In this document: in pieces, positions 26,111 through 36,823 of the stretch | Layout: each line of letters begins with the position of its first letter | Position numbering within the stretch: the first letter of the stretch is position 1 | Source of the DNA: Camelimonas lactis | GTDB taxonomy: Bacteria; Pseudomonadota; Alphaproteobacteria; Rhizobiales; Beijerinckiaceae | DNA length: 64,000 bases | Direction of reading: 5' to 3' | NCBI RefSeq assembly: GCF_004342915.1 | Contig: NZ_SLWL01000015.1 | Span: 1 to 64,000 of the forward strand | Notes under the pieces: model-generated | Told to the model about the DNA's origin: nothing | Database searches by the model: none | What the model saw: only the letters and a program-made list of their open reading frames with translations | Made by a program: the position numbers and the translations under genes

Positions 26111-29100
26111 GCGACCTCTCCCCCGCCGACGTCACCCCCGATCCGGTCAGCCGCGCCACGGAAGCCCAGCGTCTCGCCGCCGATCCGTTTATTTCCGCCT
26201 TCGTGTCGGCCAACGCCGGCTCCGGCAAGACCAAGGTGCTGGTCGACCGGGTGCTGCGGCTGCTGCTGGAAGGCGCCGCGCCCGGCCGCATTCTCTGCCT
26301 CACCTACACCAAGGCGGCGGCGGCCCACATGGCGGTGAAAGTGTTCGATCGCCTCGCCGGCTGGGTCGGGCTGGACGACGCCGCGCTGGCCGCTGAACTG
26401 ACAGGGCTGGAAGGCCGCCGCCCGGCCCGGGCCCGGCTCGACGCCGCCCGCCGCCTGTTTGCCCGCGCCGTCGAAACCCCCGGCGGACTGAAGATCGAGA
26501 CCATTCACGCCTTCTGCGAGCGGGTGCTGCATCTGGCCCCGTTCGAGGCCAATGTGCCAGCCCGGTTCGAGGTGCTGGACGAGGCGGCCAGCGAGGAAAT
26601 CTTCACCCAGGCGCGCCGCGCCGTGCTCACCCTGGCGGCGCGCGGTGAAGACGCCGGGCTCGGCAATGCGCTGACCATCGTCAGCCTCGCCGCCGCTGGC
26701 GACGCCTTCGACGCCGCCCTGCGCGCCGCCATTCGCCAGGCCCGCCAGCTGCGTGAGGAGGCGATCAGCCACGCCGACGCCATGGCGGCGCTGGCGGCGA
26801 CCCTGGGCCTGCGCCCGGGCGAAACCCTGGCCGCCGTCGAGCACGCCATGCTCCACGATGGTTACGCCCCCGACGAATGGCCTGATCTGGTCACGGCCCT
26901 GTCAGCTGGCTCGAAGAACGACCAGAAGCTGGCCGATACGCTGCGCGCCGCTTCGGCTTCCGGCGACGGGGCCGAGCGCCTCGGCCTCTATCTCGACGTA
27001 TTCTTCAAGTCGGACGGCGAACCACGCGCCGACAAGGGTTTTCCGACCAAAAGCGTGGATCCCGCCGTCGCCGAAGCCCTGCGCGCCGAGCGCGACCGGC
27101 TGGCGGAGCTGGAGGACCGGCGCAGGGCCGCCCGGGTCCTGCAACGCACCGACGCCCTGCTGACCCTGGCCGAAGCCATCGCCGCGCGCGTCGAGGCCAT
27201 CAAGCACGGGCGCGGCGCCCTCGATTTCGACGATCTGATTGGCAAGACCCGCTCGCTGCTGCTGCGCTCCGACGCGGCGAGCTGGATCCTGCACAAGCTC
27301 GACGCCGGCATTGACCACGTGCTGGTCGATGAGGCGCAGGACACCAACCCGGCGCAATGGGACATCCTGCGCGCCCTCACCGGCGAATTCAGCGCCGGCG
27401 AGGCCGTGGACGCGGCTGGCCGGCTGCGCCGCACCGTCTTTGCCGTCGGCGACCCCAAGCAGTCAATCTATGGCTTCCAGGGCGCCGAGCCCCGCGCCTT
27501 CGCCGAGAGCGAACGCCACTACCGCAAGGCGCTGGCCGATGTCGGCGCCCGCTTCGAGAGCGTGCCGCTCAACGTCTCGTTCCGCTCGGCGCCGGCCGTT
27601 CTCGCCGCCGTCGACCTGGTGTTCGGCGTGGCCGAGCACTTCGCCGGCCTCGCCTTTGACGAGGGCGACGGCGCCCGCCCCGGCACGGTGCATGAGACCA
27701 GCCGCATCGGCCAGCACGGCCGGGTGGAAATCTGGGAGCCCGTCGTCGCCGACGAGGACGCGGAGCCGGAGGCCTGGGACGCGCCGGTGGACGCGCCCGA
27801 TCCCACCTCCCCCGTCGTCGCCCTCGCCGGCCGCATCGCCGCCGAGATCGCCAGGTTGACGCGCGAGGGCGACGAAACCGGCCGGCGCACGCCCCCCGGC
27901 GAGGCCCTGGTGCTGGTGCGCAAGCGCGGCGCCCTGTTCGACGCCATCATCAGCGCCCTCAAGGCGGCGGGCCTGAAGGTCGCCGGCGCCGACCGCCTGA
28001 CCCTGGGCGACCACATCGCCGTGCTCGACCTGCTGGTGGCCGGGCGCGCCGCGCTGCTGCCCGAGGACGACCTGACCCTCGCCGCCTTCCTGAAAACCCC
28101 GCTCGCCGGCCTCGACGACGACGACCTGATGGCCATCGCCGCCCGGCGCGGCCCGCTTTCCCTGCACGCGGCTCTGGCTGAAAACGCCGGGAGCAATGAC
28201 GCCGCCCGGCGTGGGCTGGAGCTGCTGCGCGCCCTGCGGACCCTGGCCGGCGAACGCGGCGCCTTCGGCTTTTACGCCACCCTGCTTGGCCCCATGGGCG
28301 GCCGCACGGCGCTGGTCGCCCGGCTGGGCGCCGAGGCCGGCGACGCCATCGATGAATTTCTGGCGCTGGCGCTGGGGCACGAGCGCCAGGCGACGCCCTC
28401 ACTCGCCGGCTTCATCGCCCGCTTCGGCGACGCCGCCCACGACGTGAAGCGCGACATGGACGAATCGCGCGGCGAAATCCGCGTCATGACCGTGCACGGC
28501 GCCAAGGGGCTGGAGGCGGACGTGGTGGTGCTGGCCGACGCCTGCCGCTTCAACGCGCGCGCGCCCGCCGTATTGCCGCTGGAGGTGCGCATCAACGGCC
28601 GCTTCACGCCGCTGCCGGTGTGGCTGCCAGCCGCCGCCGCCCGCCCCGCCGCCCTGCGCGAAGCCGCCGGAGCGGAAGCCGCGCGCGAGCGCGAGGAGCA
28701 CAACCGCCTGCTATATGTGGCGCTGACCCGGGCGAGGCGACGGCTGATCGTCGCCCCCTATTTCGCCCGCAACCAGAAGAACCTGCCGCCGGAAAGCTGG
28801 TATGGCATGGTCGATGCGGCGTTCGCCACGGCCGACATGGTGCAGAACATCGCCGATCCGGCCAGCGGCGCCGTCACCCGCGTGCTGGCCAGCGGCCGCG
28901 CCGTGGTCACGCCCCGGGAAGCGCCGGCGGCGCGCCAGCTCGCGCCAGCGCCGGACTGGCTGTTCACCCCCGCCGCCCGCGAGGAAGCGCCGCCTGCGCC
29001 CATCAGTCCCTCGCGCGCGGCGCCCCTGCAACCGGCTGGCGCCGCCCCGCGCCAGACCAGCGAAACCGTCGCGGCGCGGGAGGCGGCGCGCTTTGCCGGC

Positions 29101-29616
29101 GCGCTGCTGCACACGCTGCTGGAACACCTGCCCGCCGCCCCGGCCGCCGACCGGGCCGCCCTCGCCCGGCGCTATGTTGCGCGCCGCACGGCCACCCTCA
29201 CCCCGGGCGATCCGGCGTTTCTGCAGCCGGAGCGCCAGGCATGGATCGTCGACAGCGCCCTCGGCCTCGTCGCCGCGCCGCAGCTGGCGCCATTGTTCGG
29301 CGCCCACGCCATCGCCGAGGCGCCCATCGCCGGCAACGTCAACCTGCCCGGCCGCGGCCCCACGCCAGTCTCCGGCCAGATCGACCGGCTGGCGGTGACC
29401 GCCGACACCGTGTGGCTGGCTGATTTCAAACTGGCCGGCCTTGCCAGCGACGCGCCGCCGCCCCAGGCCTATGTGACGCAGCTGGCGCTTTACGCCGCCC
29501 TGCTGCGCCAGGCCTGGCCCGATCGCGCCGTGCGGCCCCTGCTGGTCTATGCGGACGGCCCGCGCATTCTGGAGCTGGAGGAGGCCGCCTGCCGCGCGGC
29601 GCTCGCCCGTCTCTGA
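26107..29616 (+). CDS. addA: Double-strand break repair helicase AddA
   Basis: 1169 residues. It is a UvrD-family helicase fused to a nuclease. Walker A is ANAGSGKT (35-42), the DEXQ-type Walker B is DEAQDTNP (about 410), and helicase motif VI is near LLYVALTRARRR. The C-terminal PD-(D/E)XK nuclease has D1106 and K1108 in ADFKLAG with QIDRLAV upstream. With AddB it unwinds and trims double-strand ends, being the alphaproteobacterial counterpart of RecBCD. The ATG at 26107 overlaps the addB stop. The next gene, trxA, has its own promoter, so the repair pair is probably one transcriptional unit. Confidence 0.95.
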   Translation: MSDLSPADVTPDPVSRATEAQRLAADPFISAFVSANAGSGKTKVLVDRVLRLLLEGAAPGRILCLTYTKAAAAHMAVKVFDRLAGWVGLDDAALAAELTGLEGRRPARARLDAARRLFARAVETPGGLKIETIHAFCERVLHLAPFEANVPARFEVLDEAASEEIFTQARRAVLTLAARGEDAGLGNALTIVSLAAAGDAFDAALRAAIRQARQLREEAISHADAMAALAATLGLRPGETLAAVEHAMLHDGYAPDEWPDLVTALSAGSKNDQKLADTLRAASASGDGAERLGLYLDVFFKSDGEPRADKGFPTKSVDPAVAEALRAERDRLAELEDRRRAARVLQRTDALLTLAEAIAARVEAIKHGRGALDFDDLIGKTRSLLLRSDAASWILHKLDAGIDHVLVDEAQDTNPAQWDILRALTGEFSAGEAVDAAGRLRRTVFAVGDPKQSIYGFQGAEPRAFAESERHYRKALADVGARFESVPLNVSFRSAPAVLAAVDLVFGVAEHFAGLAFDEGDGARPGTVHETSRIGQHGRVEIWEPVVADEDAEPEAWDAPVDAPDPTSPVVALAGRIAAEIARLTREGDETGRRTPPGEALVLVRKRGALFDAIISALKAAGLKVAGADRLTLGDHIAVLDLLVAGRAALLPEDDLTLAAFLKTPLAGLDDDDLMAIAARRGPLSLHAALAENAGSNDAARRGLELLRALRTLAGERGAFGFYATLLGPMGGRTALVARLGAEAGDAIDEFLALALGHERQATPSLAGFIARFGDAAHDVKRDMDESRGEIRVMTVHGAKGLEADVVVLADACRFNARAPAVLPLEVRINGRFTPLPVWLPAAAARPAALREAAGAEAAREREEHNRLLYVALTRARRRLIVAPYFARNQKNLPPESWYGMVDAAFATADMVQNIADPASGAVTRVLASGRAVVTPREAPAARQLAPAPDWLFTPAAREEAPPAPISPSRAAPLQPAGAAPRQTSETVAAREAARFAGALLHTLLEHLPAAPAADRAALARRYVARRTATLTPGDPAFLQPERQAWIVDSALGLVAAPQLAPLFGAHAIAEAPIAGNVNLPGRGPTPVSGQIDRLAVTADTVWLADFKLAGLASDAPPPQAYVTQLALYAALLRQAWPDRAVRPLLVYADGPRILELEEAACRAALARL

Positions 29617-29682
29617 AGCTTCTGGCGGCTGGCGGCGCGCCGCATGACGTGCGGACATGTCGGATTTGCGCGGCCGCTGACC

Positions 29683-29711
29683 TTGACCCTCTCCCGGGGG
29701 CTACCTAGCTT
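29683..29711 (+). promoter_or_regulatory. Candidate trxA promoter
   Basis: TTGACC (29683-29688), 17-bp spacer, TAGCTT (29706-29711). It lies about 50 bp upstream of the trxA start, in the short gap after addA, and is the best sigma-70-type match there. Confidence 0.55.
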
Positions 29712-29761
29712 CCAGCAGACAGACAGCACGAGTCGCGAGCCCGCTCGCGGAAAGGCATGAC

Positions 29762-30085
29762 ATGGCGACCGCAAAAGTCACTGACGCGACCTTCGAGGCC
29801 GACGTTCTCAAGTCCAGCGTTCCGGTTGTCGTCGATTTCTGGGCGGAATGGTGCGGCCCCTGCCGCATGATCGGTCCGGCGCTCGAGGAAATCTCCGGCG
29901 AGCTCGGCGACAAGGTCCGCATCGTCAAGCTGAATATCGACGAGAACCCAGCCGTCGCCGCCCAGCTCGGCATCCGCTCGATCCCGACGCTGATGGTGTT
30001 CAAGGACGGCAAGCTGGCGTCGCAAAAGGTCGGCGCCGCGCCCAAGGGCGACCTGTCGCGCTGGATCCAGACCTCGGTCGCCTGA
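29762..30085 (+). CDS. trxA: Thioredoxin
   Basis: 107 residues, a single thioredoxin domain with the redox motif WCGPC in FWAEWCGPC and the cis-proline region SIPTLMVF. It is the general cytoplasmic dithiol reductant for ribonucleotide reductase, methionine sulfoxide reductases and others. The length and sequence are fully typical. The ATG follows GCGGAAAGG. It is convergent with folC, with hairpins between. Confidence 0.96.
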   Translation: MATAKVTDATFEADVLKSSVPVVVDFWAEWCGPCRMIGPALEEISGELGDKVRIVKLNIDENPAVAAQLGIRSIPTLMVFKDGKLASQKVGAAPKGDLSRWIQTSVA

Positions 30086-30105
30086 TCCCCGCCTCACGGC
30101 CAGAT

Positions 30106-30181
30106 GGCGAAGCTGACTTCGGCTTCGCCGGCGGGAGCAACAGTTGCATCCCTCACCCATGCCCGCGCCTGTCGCGGGCAT
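30106..30181. terminator. Two hairpins between convergent trxA and folC
   Basis: First stem GGCGAAGC (30106-30113) with GCTTCGCC (30122-30129), second stem ATGCCCGCG (30159-30167) with CGCGGGCAT (30173-30181). Both are perfect, but neither has a good T-run. Their place between convergent genes suggests transcript-end stabilisation or termination in both directions. Confidence 0.45.
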
Positions 30182-30381
30182 TCGTGTCTGGCGGCCGCCG
30201 CTGCCATGGCGGCGGCGTTTTCGCGCACGCCGGACCAGACCGGCCGTAACGACAGTGACTATTTCCGGGGAACGATCGCAACGGGCGCGGTCTTCGGCCG
30301 GAACGGCGGACAGGCCCCAATGGGTAGGCCCATGGCCGGCAGCCGGCTTTGACTGTCCCCGCCGGCACGGCGGGCTCCGCC

Positions 30382-31725
30382 TCAGACCGGCGGCGTGCCG
30401 TTGGCCGCCAGCACCTCGCCGGCCAGATACAGCGACCCGGCGATCAGGATGCGCGGCGGACGAGCCCAGACGCGGCGGCTGGTGGCGATCAGCGCAGTTT
30501 CGACGCTGGTCGCCGTTTCAGCCCGCATGCCCGCCGCCAGCGCGATCTGCGCCACTTCGGCGGCGGGACGCGCCGCCATCTGGCCGGGGATCGGCACGGC
30601 GATGACATCATGGGCCAGCCCGGCGAAGGGCGCCAGGAAACCCTCGCTGTCCTTGGCGCCGAGCATGCCGACGATCATCACCAGCGGCGCCGGGCTGCGT
30701 TCCTCCAGATCGGCCAGAGCAGCGGCGATGGCGCGGCCGCCTTCGGGATTGTGGCCGCCGTCGAGCCAGATTTCAGCCCCAGCCGGGGCCAGCGACAACA
30801 GCCGCCCCTCCCGCAGCCGCTGCATGCGCGCCGGCCATTCGGCCCCGAGCAAACCGCGCTCAATGGCGGTGTCCGACAGATTGCTCATGCCGGCGGCGCG
30901 GAGCGCGGCGATGGCCGCGCCAGCGTTAACGTGCTGGTGGCGACCGCCGAGGCGCGGCAACGGCAGATCGAGCAGACCGTTGATGTCCTCGTAGATCAGC
31001 CGGCCGTTTTCCTCGCGCGCCTGAAAATCCTGGCCGCCAACGAACGGGATCGCGCCAACGCGCAGCGCCGCCTCCTCCAGTTCACGGCTGACGTCGCGCG
31101 GCTGGGCGGCGATGACCGCCGGGCAATCAGCCTTGAACACGCCGGCCTTCTCACGGGCGATGGCCAGCACATCCGTGCCCAGGAACTCCGCGTGATCCTG
31201 CGACACCGGCGTGACGATCGCCGCCACCGGCGCGTCAATGACATTGGTGGCGTCGTAGCGACCGCCGAGCCCGACCTCGAGCAGCAGCACGTCAGCCGGA
31301 TGCTCGCTGAACAGCTTCAGCGCCGCGGCGGTGGTGATCTCGAATACAGTGATCGGCTGGCCGGCGTTGACCTGTTCGCAGGTCCGCAGCGCCTCCACCA
31401 GCACGTCCTCGTCGACGAAGACGCCGGGGCCGCCGCGCCGGCCGAGGCGGATGCGCTCGTGAAAACGCACCAGATGCGGCGAGGTGTAGACGTGAACAGC
31501 GAGGCCCGCCGCTTCGAGGATCGCCCGCATGAAGGCGATGGTCGAGCCCTTGCCGTTGGTGCCGGCCACATGAATCACCGGCGGCAGACGCTTTTCCGGC
31601 GAACCGAGCGCGGTCAGCAGATGGCGGATCCGGTCCAGCGACAGGTCGATGGCCTTCGGGTGCAGGCCAAGAAATCGCGCGATCAGGACGTCGGAAGTGT
31701 CGCCGCCCATCTGACCCTGGCTCAT
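30382..31725 (-). CDS. folC: Bifunctional folylpolyglutamate/dihydrofolate synthase
   Basis: 447 residues of the Mur ligase-like FolC family. ATP loop GTNGKGSTIAF is near residue 60, the folate/metal segment SPHLVRFHERI follows, and the central histidine/glutamate motif is LLEVGLGGRYDATN. The enzyme adds L-glutamate to dihydropteroate and later to folates, keeping them in the cell. It lies downstream of accD on the minus strand with a gap of 188 bp, as in other Hyphomicrobiales. An in-frame ATG five codons in (MGGDTS) is an alternative start. Confidence 0.94.
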   Translation of the reverse strand: MSQGQMGGDTSDVLIARFLGLHPKAIDLSLDRIRHLLTALGSPEKRLPPVIHVAGTNGKGSTIAFMRAILEAAGLAVHVYTSPHLVRFHERIRLGRRGGPGVFVDEDVLVEALRTCEQVNAGQPITVFEITTAAALKLFSEHPADVLLLEVGLGGRYDATNVIDAPVAAIVTPVSQDHAEFLGTDVLAIAREKAGVFKADCPAVIAAQPRDVSRELEEAALRVGAIPFVGGQDFQAREENGRLIYEDINGLLDLPLPRLGGRHQHVNAGAAIAALRAAGMSNLSDTAIERGLLGAEWPARMQRLREGRLLSLAPAGAEIWLDGGHNPEGGRAIAAALADLEERSPAPLVMIVGMLGAKDSEGFLAPFAGLAHDVIAVPIPGQMAARPAAEVAQIALAAGMRAETATSVETALIATSRRVWARPPRILIAGSLYLAGEVLAANGTPPV

Positions 31726-31913
31726 GTGCGACGTCCACCCAAAGCAGTTCCGGCAAAGGCGACGCCGCTTTACCGGGGAGTTGCATCGAGGGCGTATCCG
31801 GCAGGCGGTCGCCCCGTTACGTCAGGAAAGACATGGCGCGGGCGGAGCGCCGCCCCTCCCGGGCCAACCTCAACCGGTGGTCACCGGGCAAAGGCCCGGC
31901 CGCCCTGCGCGGA

Positions 31914-32822
<909 letters not shown>

Positions 32823-33199
32823 GAACCCTTGACCTTCTGCGTCGCGCCCGCCGGCTGGAGCATTCCCGGGAAAATGGAAGCCACTTTCCGGGGAGAAAAT
32901 GCGTCAAATCGAAGAGACAGGGCCGTTTCCGTGAGCCGTGCATCACCGGAAAAACCCTGGCCGGAGGCGCCGGATGCCAGAGCCGCCGTGGGCGGCGGAC
33001 CTGGACCATGCTCCCGGGCGGTTTCCCCCGAAGCGAAGACCGCTTCGCATCAGGAACACCCGTCATATCAACAAGCCAGAGCCATCCCCGGTTCAATCCG
33101 GCTTCTGCTCTGGATGAGCGCCCTCAATAAAGGGTGCAATCGCGCAATTTCAAGGCGGCCGCCCGGTAGCGACCGCCATTCATCCGCCGTGGCGCGCCC
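32823..33199. other. Intergenic region between trpA and accD
   Basis: 377 bp, presumably with the accD promoter on the minus strand. Structure seen: GAAGCG-N5-CGCTTC near 33036-33052, and CCAGAGC (33076-33082) with GCTCTGG (33107-33113). No gene or clear terminator T-run was found. Confidence 0.4.
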
Positions 33200-34090
33200 T
33201 TATGCACGCCCGGCGCGCACGCCCCGGGCCAGTTCGCCCGCCAGCGAAACCACCGCGTCGTGGGTTGCCGCGGTTGCCTTGCCCGCGCCATCCAGCGTGT
33301 CGCGGATGCGGTCGACCAGCGCCGAGCCCACCACCACGCCGTCAGCGCCCGTGGCCGCCACCGCCGCCGCGTGCCCGGCGTTCTTGACGCCGAAGCCCAC
33401 CACCACGGGCAGGCTGGTGTGCCGCTTGATGCGGGCGATGGCCGCGCCAACCTGGCCGAAATCCGGCGTCGCGGAGCCGGTGATGCCGGTGATCGACACG
33501 TAGTACACAAAGCCCGCCGTATTGGCGAGAACCACGGGCAGGCGCGCGTCGTCCGTCGTTGGCGTCGCCAGGCGAATGAAGGCGAGCCCGGCCTGCAGCG
33601 CCGGCAGGCACAACTCGTCGTCCTCCTCCGGCGGCAGATCGACCACGATCAGCCCATCCACCCCCGCCGCTTTGGCGTCAGCGAGAAAACGCTCCACCCC
33701 ATAGACGTAGATGGGATTGTAGTAGCCCATCAGGATGATCGGGGTGGCCTGGTCGCGCTCGCGAAAACGGCGCACCAGCTCCAGGGTGCGGACCTGCGTC
33801 TGCCCCGCGTGGAGGGCGCGCAGGCCGGCGGCCTGGATCGACGGGCCGTCCGCCATGGGATCGGTGAACGGCATGCCGATCTCGATCACGTCGGCGCCCG
33901 CCGCCGGCAGGGCCGCAATGATCCCCAGCGAGGTTTCGAAATCCGGATCGCCCGCCGTCAGGAAGGTCACCAGGGCCGCGCGGCCTTCCGCCTTGCAGGC
34001 GGCGAACCGCGCGTCGATGCGCGTCACGCCCGTCGCGACGCCAGAGGCCGGTTGCGCCGCGGCCGCCGTTTTTGCTTCCACCGCGCTCAT
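33200..34090 (-). CDS. trpA: Tryptophan synthase alpha chain
   Basis: 296 residues, a TIM barrel that cleaves indole-3-glycerol phosphate to indole and glyceraldehyde-3-phosphate. The catalytic glutamate and aspartate are in [18 protein letters not shown], and the phosphate loop is in [11 protein letters not shown]. Indole is channelled to TrpB. The start overlaps the trpB stop as ATGA (34087-34090), showing coupling. The N-terminal 25 residues are an Ala-rich extension. Confidence 0.95.
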   Translation of the reverse strand: MSAVEAKTAAAAQPASGVATGVTRIDARFAACKAEGRAALVTFLTAGDPDFETSLGIIAALPAAGADVIEIGMPFTDPMADGPSIQAAGLRALHAGQTQVRTLELVRRFRERDQATPIILMGYYNPIYVYGVERFLADAKAAGVDGLIVVDLPPEEDDELCLPALQAGLAFIRLATPTTDDARLPVVLANTAGFVYYVSITGITGSATPDFGQVGAAIARIKRHTSLPVVVGFGVKNAGHAAAVAATGADGVVVGSALVDRIRDTLDGAGKATAATHDAVVSLAGELARGVRAGRA

Positions 34091-35391
34091 GCCTGTGCTC
34101 CGCCCCTGTTACCGTCCAGATTTGGACCAAGTATGTCGGCCACCTGGGGCACGTCCTTGTCGCCGCGCCCGGAAAGGCTGACGACCATGAGGTGATCCTG
34201 TGGCTTCTGCGGCGCCAGCTCGATGACGCGGGCAAGGGCGTGCGCCGGCTCCAGCGCCGGAATGATGCCTTCCAGCCGGGTCAGCAACTGGAACGCCGCC
34301 AGCGCCTCATCGTCGGTGGCGCTGAGGTAGTTCACCCGGCCCATGTCATGCAGCCAGGCGTGTTCCGGGCCGATGCCTGGATAGTCAAGCCCGGCCGAGA
34401 TGGAGTGGGCCTCGGTGATCTGGCCGTCGGCGTCCATCAGCAGATAGGTGCGGTTGCCGTGCAGCACGCCCGGGCGGCCGCCGGCGATCGACGCCGCATG
34501 CTGGCCGGACGAAATGCCGTGGCCCGCCGCCTCGACGCCATAGATGGTGACCTCGGGGTCATCGAGGAACGGATGGAACAGGCCCATGGCGTTGGAGCCG
34601 CCGCCGATGCAGGCGATCAGGCTGTCGGGCAGCCGCCCTTCCGCCGCCAGCATCTGCTCGCGGGTTTCACTGCCGATGATCGACTGGAAATCACGCACCA
34701 TGGCCGGATAGGGGTGCATGCCCGCCACCGTGCCAATGCAGTAGAAGGTGCTGTCGACATTGGTGACCCAGTCGCGCATCGCCTCATTCATGGCGTCCTT
34801 GAGCGTGCGCGAGCCGGATTCCACCGGAACCACCGTGGCGCCCAGCATGCGCATGCGGAAGACGTTCGGCATCTGCCGCTCCACGTCAACCGCGCCCATG
34901 TACACGATGCATTCGAGGCCGAAACGGGCGCACAGGGTGGCGGTGGCCACGCCATGCTGGCCGGCGCCGGTTTCGGCGATGATGCGCTGCTTGCCCATGC
35001 GGCGGGCCAGCAGGATCTGGCCCAGCACGTTGTTCACCTTGTGCGAACCGGTGTGGTTCAGCTCTTCGCGCTTCAGGTAGATTTTGGCGCCGCCGTCGCC
35101 GCCGGCCTTCCGGGCTTCCCCGCGCAGGTGCTCCGTCAGGCGTTCGGCGTAATAGAGCGGGCTCGGGCGGCCGACATAGGTCGCCAGGTGTCGCTGCAAC
35201 TCCGCGTGAAATTCCGGATCAGCCTTGGCCTCAGCCCACGCCGTTTCCAGTTCGTGCACCAGCGGCATCAGCGTCTCGGCGACGAACTGGCCGCCATAAA
35301 GGCCGAAACGGCCGCGCGCGTCAGGGCCGCTACGATAGGAATTGGGCCGTTGCCCCGCCTGCGGCGAAGCGGAGTGGGAAGAAGCGCTCAC
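34087..35391 (-). CDS. trpB: Tryptophan synthase beta chain
   Basis: 434 residues. It is a PLP enzyme condensing indole with serine. PLP lysine K118 lies in [10 protein letters not shown], and the phosphate-binding glycine loop is [13 protein letters not shown] at 35391 is chosen as start because it overlaps the trpF stop as GTGA and has AAGGA 9 bp upstream; a frame reaching to 35424 would overlap trpF by 37 bp. The operon order is trpF-trpB-trpA with 4-bp overlaps at both junctions. Confidence 0.94.
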   Translation of the reverse strand: MSASSHSASPQAGQRPNSYRSGPDARGRFGLYGGQFVAETLMPLVHELETAWAEAKADPEFHAELQRHLATYVGRPSPLYYAERLTEHLRGEARKAGGDGGAKIYLKREELNHTGSHKVNNVLGQILLARRMGKQRIIAETGAGQHGVATATLCARFGLECIVYMGAVDVERQMPNVFRMRMLGATVVPVESGSRTLKDAMNEAMRDWVTNVDSTFYCIGTVAGMHPYPAMVRDFQSIIGSETREQMLAAEGRLPDSLIACIGGGSNAMGLFHPFLDDPEVTIYGVEAAGHGISSGQHAASIAGGRPGVLHGNRTYLLMDADGQITEAHSISAGLDYPGIGPEHAWLHDMGRVNYLSATDDEALAAFQLLTRLEGIIPALEPAHALARVIELAPQKPQDHLMVVSLSGRGDKDVPQVADILGPNLDGNRGGAQA

Positions 35392-36077
35392 GCAACCGGT
35401 TCCTTCATGCTCGGGCGCTGGCAAGCCGCGCCGACTGCCGCGCGAATGAACGCGCCGACCAGCGCCGTGTCCTTGACGCCTGGGGCATTCTCTACTCCCG
35501 ACGAGACGTCAACGCCAGCCAGCGAGGCCTGCCCGGCAAGGCCGGCGATGGCGTCGGCCACATTATCTGGATGCAGACCGCCCGACAGCAGGAACGGCGG
35601 CAGCCGCCCATCGCCCGCCAGCGCCCAGTCGAAAGCAACGCCATTGCCGCCAGGGCGGGTGGCGTCGCGTGGCGGCCGGGCGTCGAGCAGCAGCAGATCG
35701 GCGGCGTCGTAGGTCAGGGCCCGCGTCACGTCCTCCGGCCCGGCAACGCCAATCGCCTTGATGAGGCCGACGTCGTGGGCAGCCTGGATCGCCGCCACCC
35801 GCTCCGGCGTCTCGGCGCCGTGCAGTTGCAGCCAGTCCGGCTTCACCTCTTCCACGATGCGCGCCACCGTGGCGTCATCCGGATCGACAGCCAGCACCAC
35901 GCTCTGCGCCTGACCCCGGGCCCGCGCCCTGGCGACCAGCCGGGCCGCGTCCGCCAGCTCCAGATGTCGTGGACTGCGGGCGAAGTGCACGAAACCCACC
36001 ATGCCCGCCCCAGCCGCCAGGGCGGCGTCCAGCGTCGCCACGTCGCGCAGGCCGCAGATTTTCACCAGAAACGTCAT
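35388..36077 (-). CDS. trpF: Phosphoribosylanthranilate isomerase
   Basis: 229 residues. It performs the Amadori rearrangement of phosphoribosylanthranilate, the third step of tryptophan synthesis. The catalytic cysteine is in VKICGLRD near the N terminus, the catalytic aspartate is likely in LLLDARPP, and the phosphate loop is [15 protein letters not shown] 36077 follows AGGGAG. It is the first gene of trpFBA. No leader peptide with tandem Trp codons was seen upstream, so ordinary attenuation is unlikely; an inverted repeat lies at 36200-36230. Confidence 0.93.
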   Translation of the reverse strand: MTFLVKICGLRDVATLDAALAAGAGMVGFVHFARSPRHLELADAARLVARARARGQAQSVVLAVDPDDATVARIVEEVKPDWLQLHGAETPERVAAIQAAHDVGLIKAIGVAGPEDVTRALTYDAADLLLLDARPPRDATRPGGNGVAFDWALAGDGRLPPFLLSGGLHPDNVADAIAGLAGQASLAGVDVSSGVENAPGVKDTALVGAFIRAAVGAACQRPSMKEPVA

Positions 36078-36199
36078 GGGAGCTCCCTGAGGCGGATGGA
36101 CAGCCAGGCCTGAAGAACAATTCCCGCCGCGCCAGACGTGAAGTCCCGACAATGGCTCAGGTGCAATGGGGGGCGGGAAAGCCGCGCGCAACCTTCGCG

Positions 36200-36230
36200 C
36201 CTGGCGCAAAATGTCGCATGTCGCGCCAGG
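36200..36230. promoter_or_regulatory. 8-bp inverted repeat upstream of trpF
   Basis: CCTGGCGC (36200-36207) and GCGCCAGG (36223-36230), 15-nt centre, about 125 bp upstream of trpF. It could be an operator or form a hairpin in the leader transcript. Regulator unknown. Confidence 0.35.
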
Positions 36231-36243
36231 GCTGCCTGAAACG

Positions 36244-36264
36244 ATCATGACAGCATCATGACAG
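36244..36264. repeat. 11-bp-period direct repeat
   Basis: ATCATGACAG occurs at 36244-36253 and again at 36255-36264. The period of 11 bp puts both copies on the same DNA face, compatible with a dimeric or tandem-binding regulator of trpFBA. Confidence 0.4.
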
Positions 36265-36420
36265 GTGACGCCCGGAACAAATGTGATAACAGATACTTGA
36301 CGAGATATACGGCCGGCGCCCCGGGAGCGCGTCGCCTTCCCGGTCTCCGGCAGCAACGGTTTCCGGCCCCCTGAGGCTCACGAAAATCTCACTATCCGGC
36401 ATTTTTTGTAAAAAATTTCG

Positions 36421-36448
36421 TTGCAAATGATACCAGCCTGGATAGTCT
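36421..36448 (+). promoter_or_regulatory. Candidate promoter of small RNA locus
   Basis: TTGCAA (36421-36426), 16-bp spacer, TAGTCT (36443-36448) in an AT-rich island. It points rightward into the structured segment ending with a perfect terminator at 36607. The match is moderate. Confidence 0.45.
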
Positions 36449-36454
36449 CACCCC

Positions 36455-36607
36455 CGAAAAGAAAAAAGGGCCGCGCATGAAGCGCTGCCCTTGAAGTCTA
36501 GGGAGGAAACGCCCACGGAGGGCATGCAGCAGATGCTGCGGGTCTACTGATAGGGCGCGTCGCAAAGTGACGCAACAAAATTCATGGCAGCAACGCTGCC
36601 ATTTTTT
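36455..36607 (+). ncRNA. Candidate structured small RNA, about 150 nt
   Basis: Between trpF and fabI, on the opposite strand to both, a promoter-like sequence is followed by successive hairpins: AAGGGC/GCCCTT with inner GCGC/GCGC (36466-36492), GCCC/GGGC (36511-36523), GCAGC/GCTGC (36526-36539), GCGTC/GACGC (36557-36573), and an intrinsic terminator (36584-36607). The unpaired segment between the first two contains GGGAGGAAAC, a strong Shine-Dalgarno-like sequence. Two tiny frames exist (ATG 36477, five codons; ATG 36524, eight codons), so a leader peptide is an alternative. I do not recognise an Rfam family. The 5' end is an estimate. Confidence 0.5.
36584..36607 (+). terminator. Intrinsic terminator of candidate small RNA
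   Basis: Stem ATGGCAGC (36584-36591), loop AAC, stem GCTGCCAT (36595-36602), and a T-run to 36607. It is strongly directional to the plus strand, where no protein gene precedes it. Confidence 0.85.
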
Positions 36608-36684
36608 GTGCTGTGTGCGCAAGGACACACCTGACGCCTCCCGCCCGGCCAGACTTCGCGACCGGAAAAACCAGAAACGGCAAC

Positions 36685-36708
36685 AAAAAAGCGGCCCCAA
36701 AGGGCCGC
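36685..36708 (-). terminator. Intrinsic terminator of fabI
   Basis: On the minus strand: stem GCGGCCC, loop TTTG, stem GGGCCGC, then TTTTTT (plus-strand A-run 36685-36690). It lies 115 bp after the fabI stop and separates fabI from the small RNA locus and the trp operon. Confidence 0.88.
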
Positions 36709-36823
36709 GTTTCCGTCATCCGCCCCCGCTTGTGGGCGCCTAAATCTGCCTCACGCCCGATCATTTGCGGGGCGCGCGGCCGCCGCCGCCAGAGGCGTCG
36801 TATGCCTTCCGGTTTCCCGGCCT

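Noticed and set aside
33090-33102. T-loop-like GGTTCAATCC suggestive of a tRNA
   Set aside because: No acceptor stem, anticodon arm or CCA region can be built around it.
36078-36199. Possible trp leader peptide
   Set aside because: No short frame with tandem Trp codons and no attenuator-terminator before trpF.
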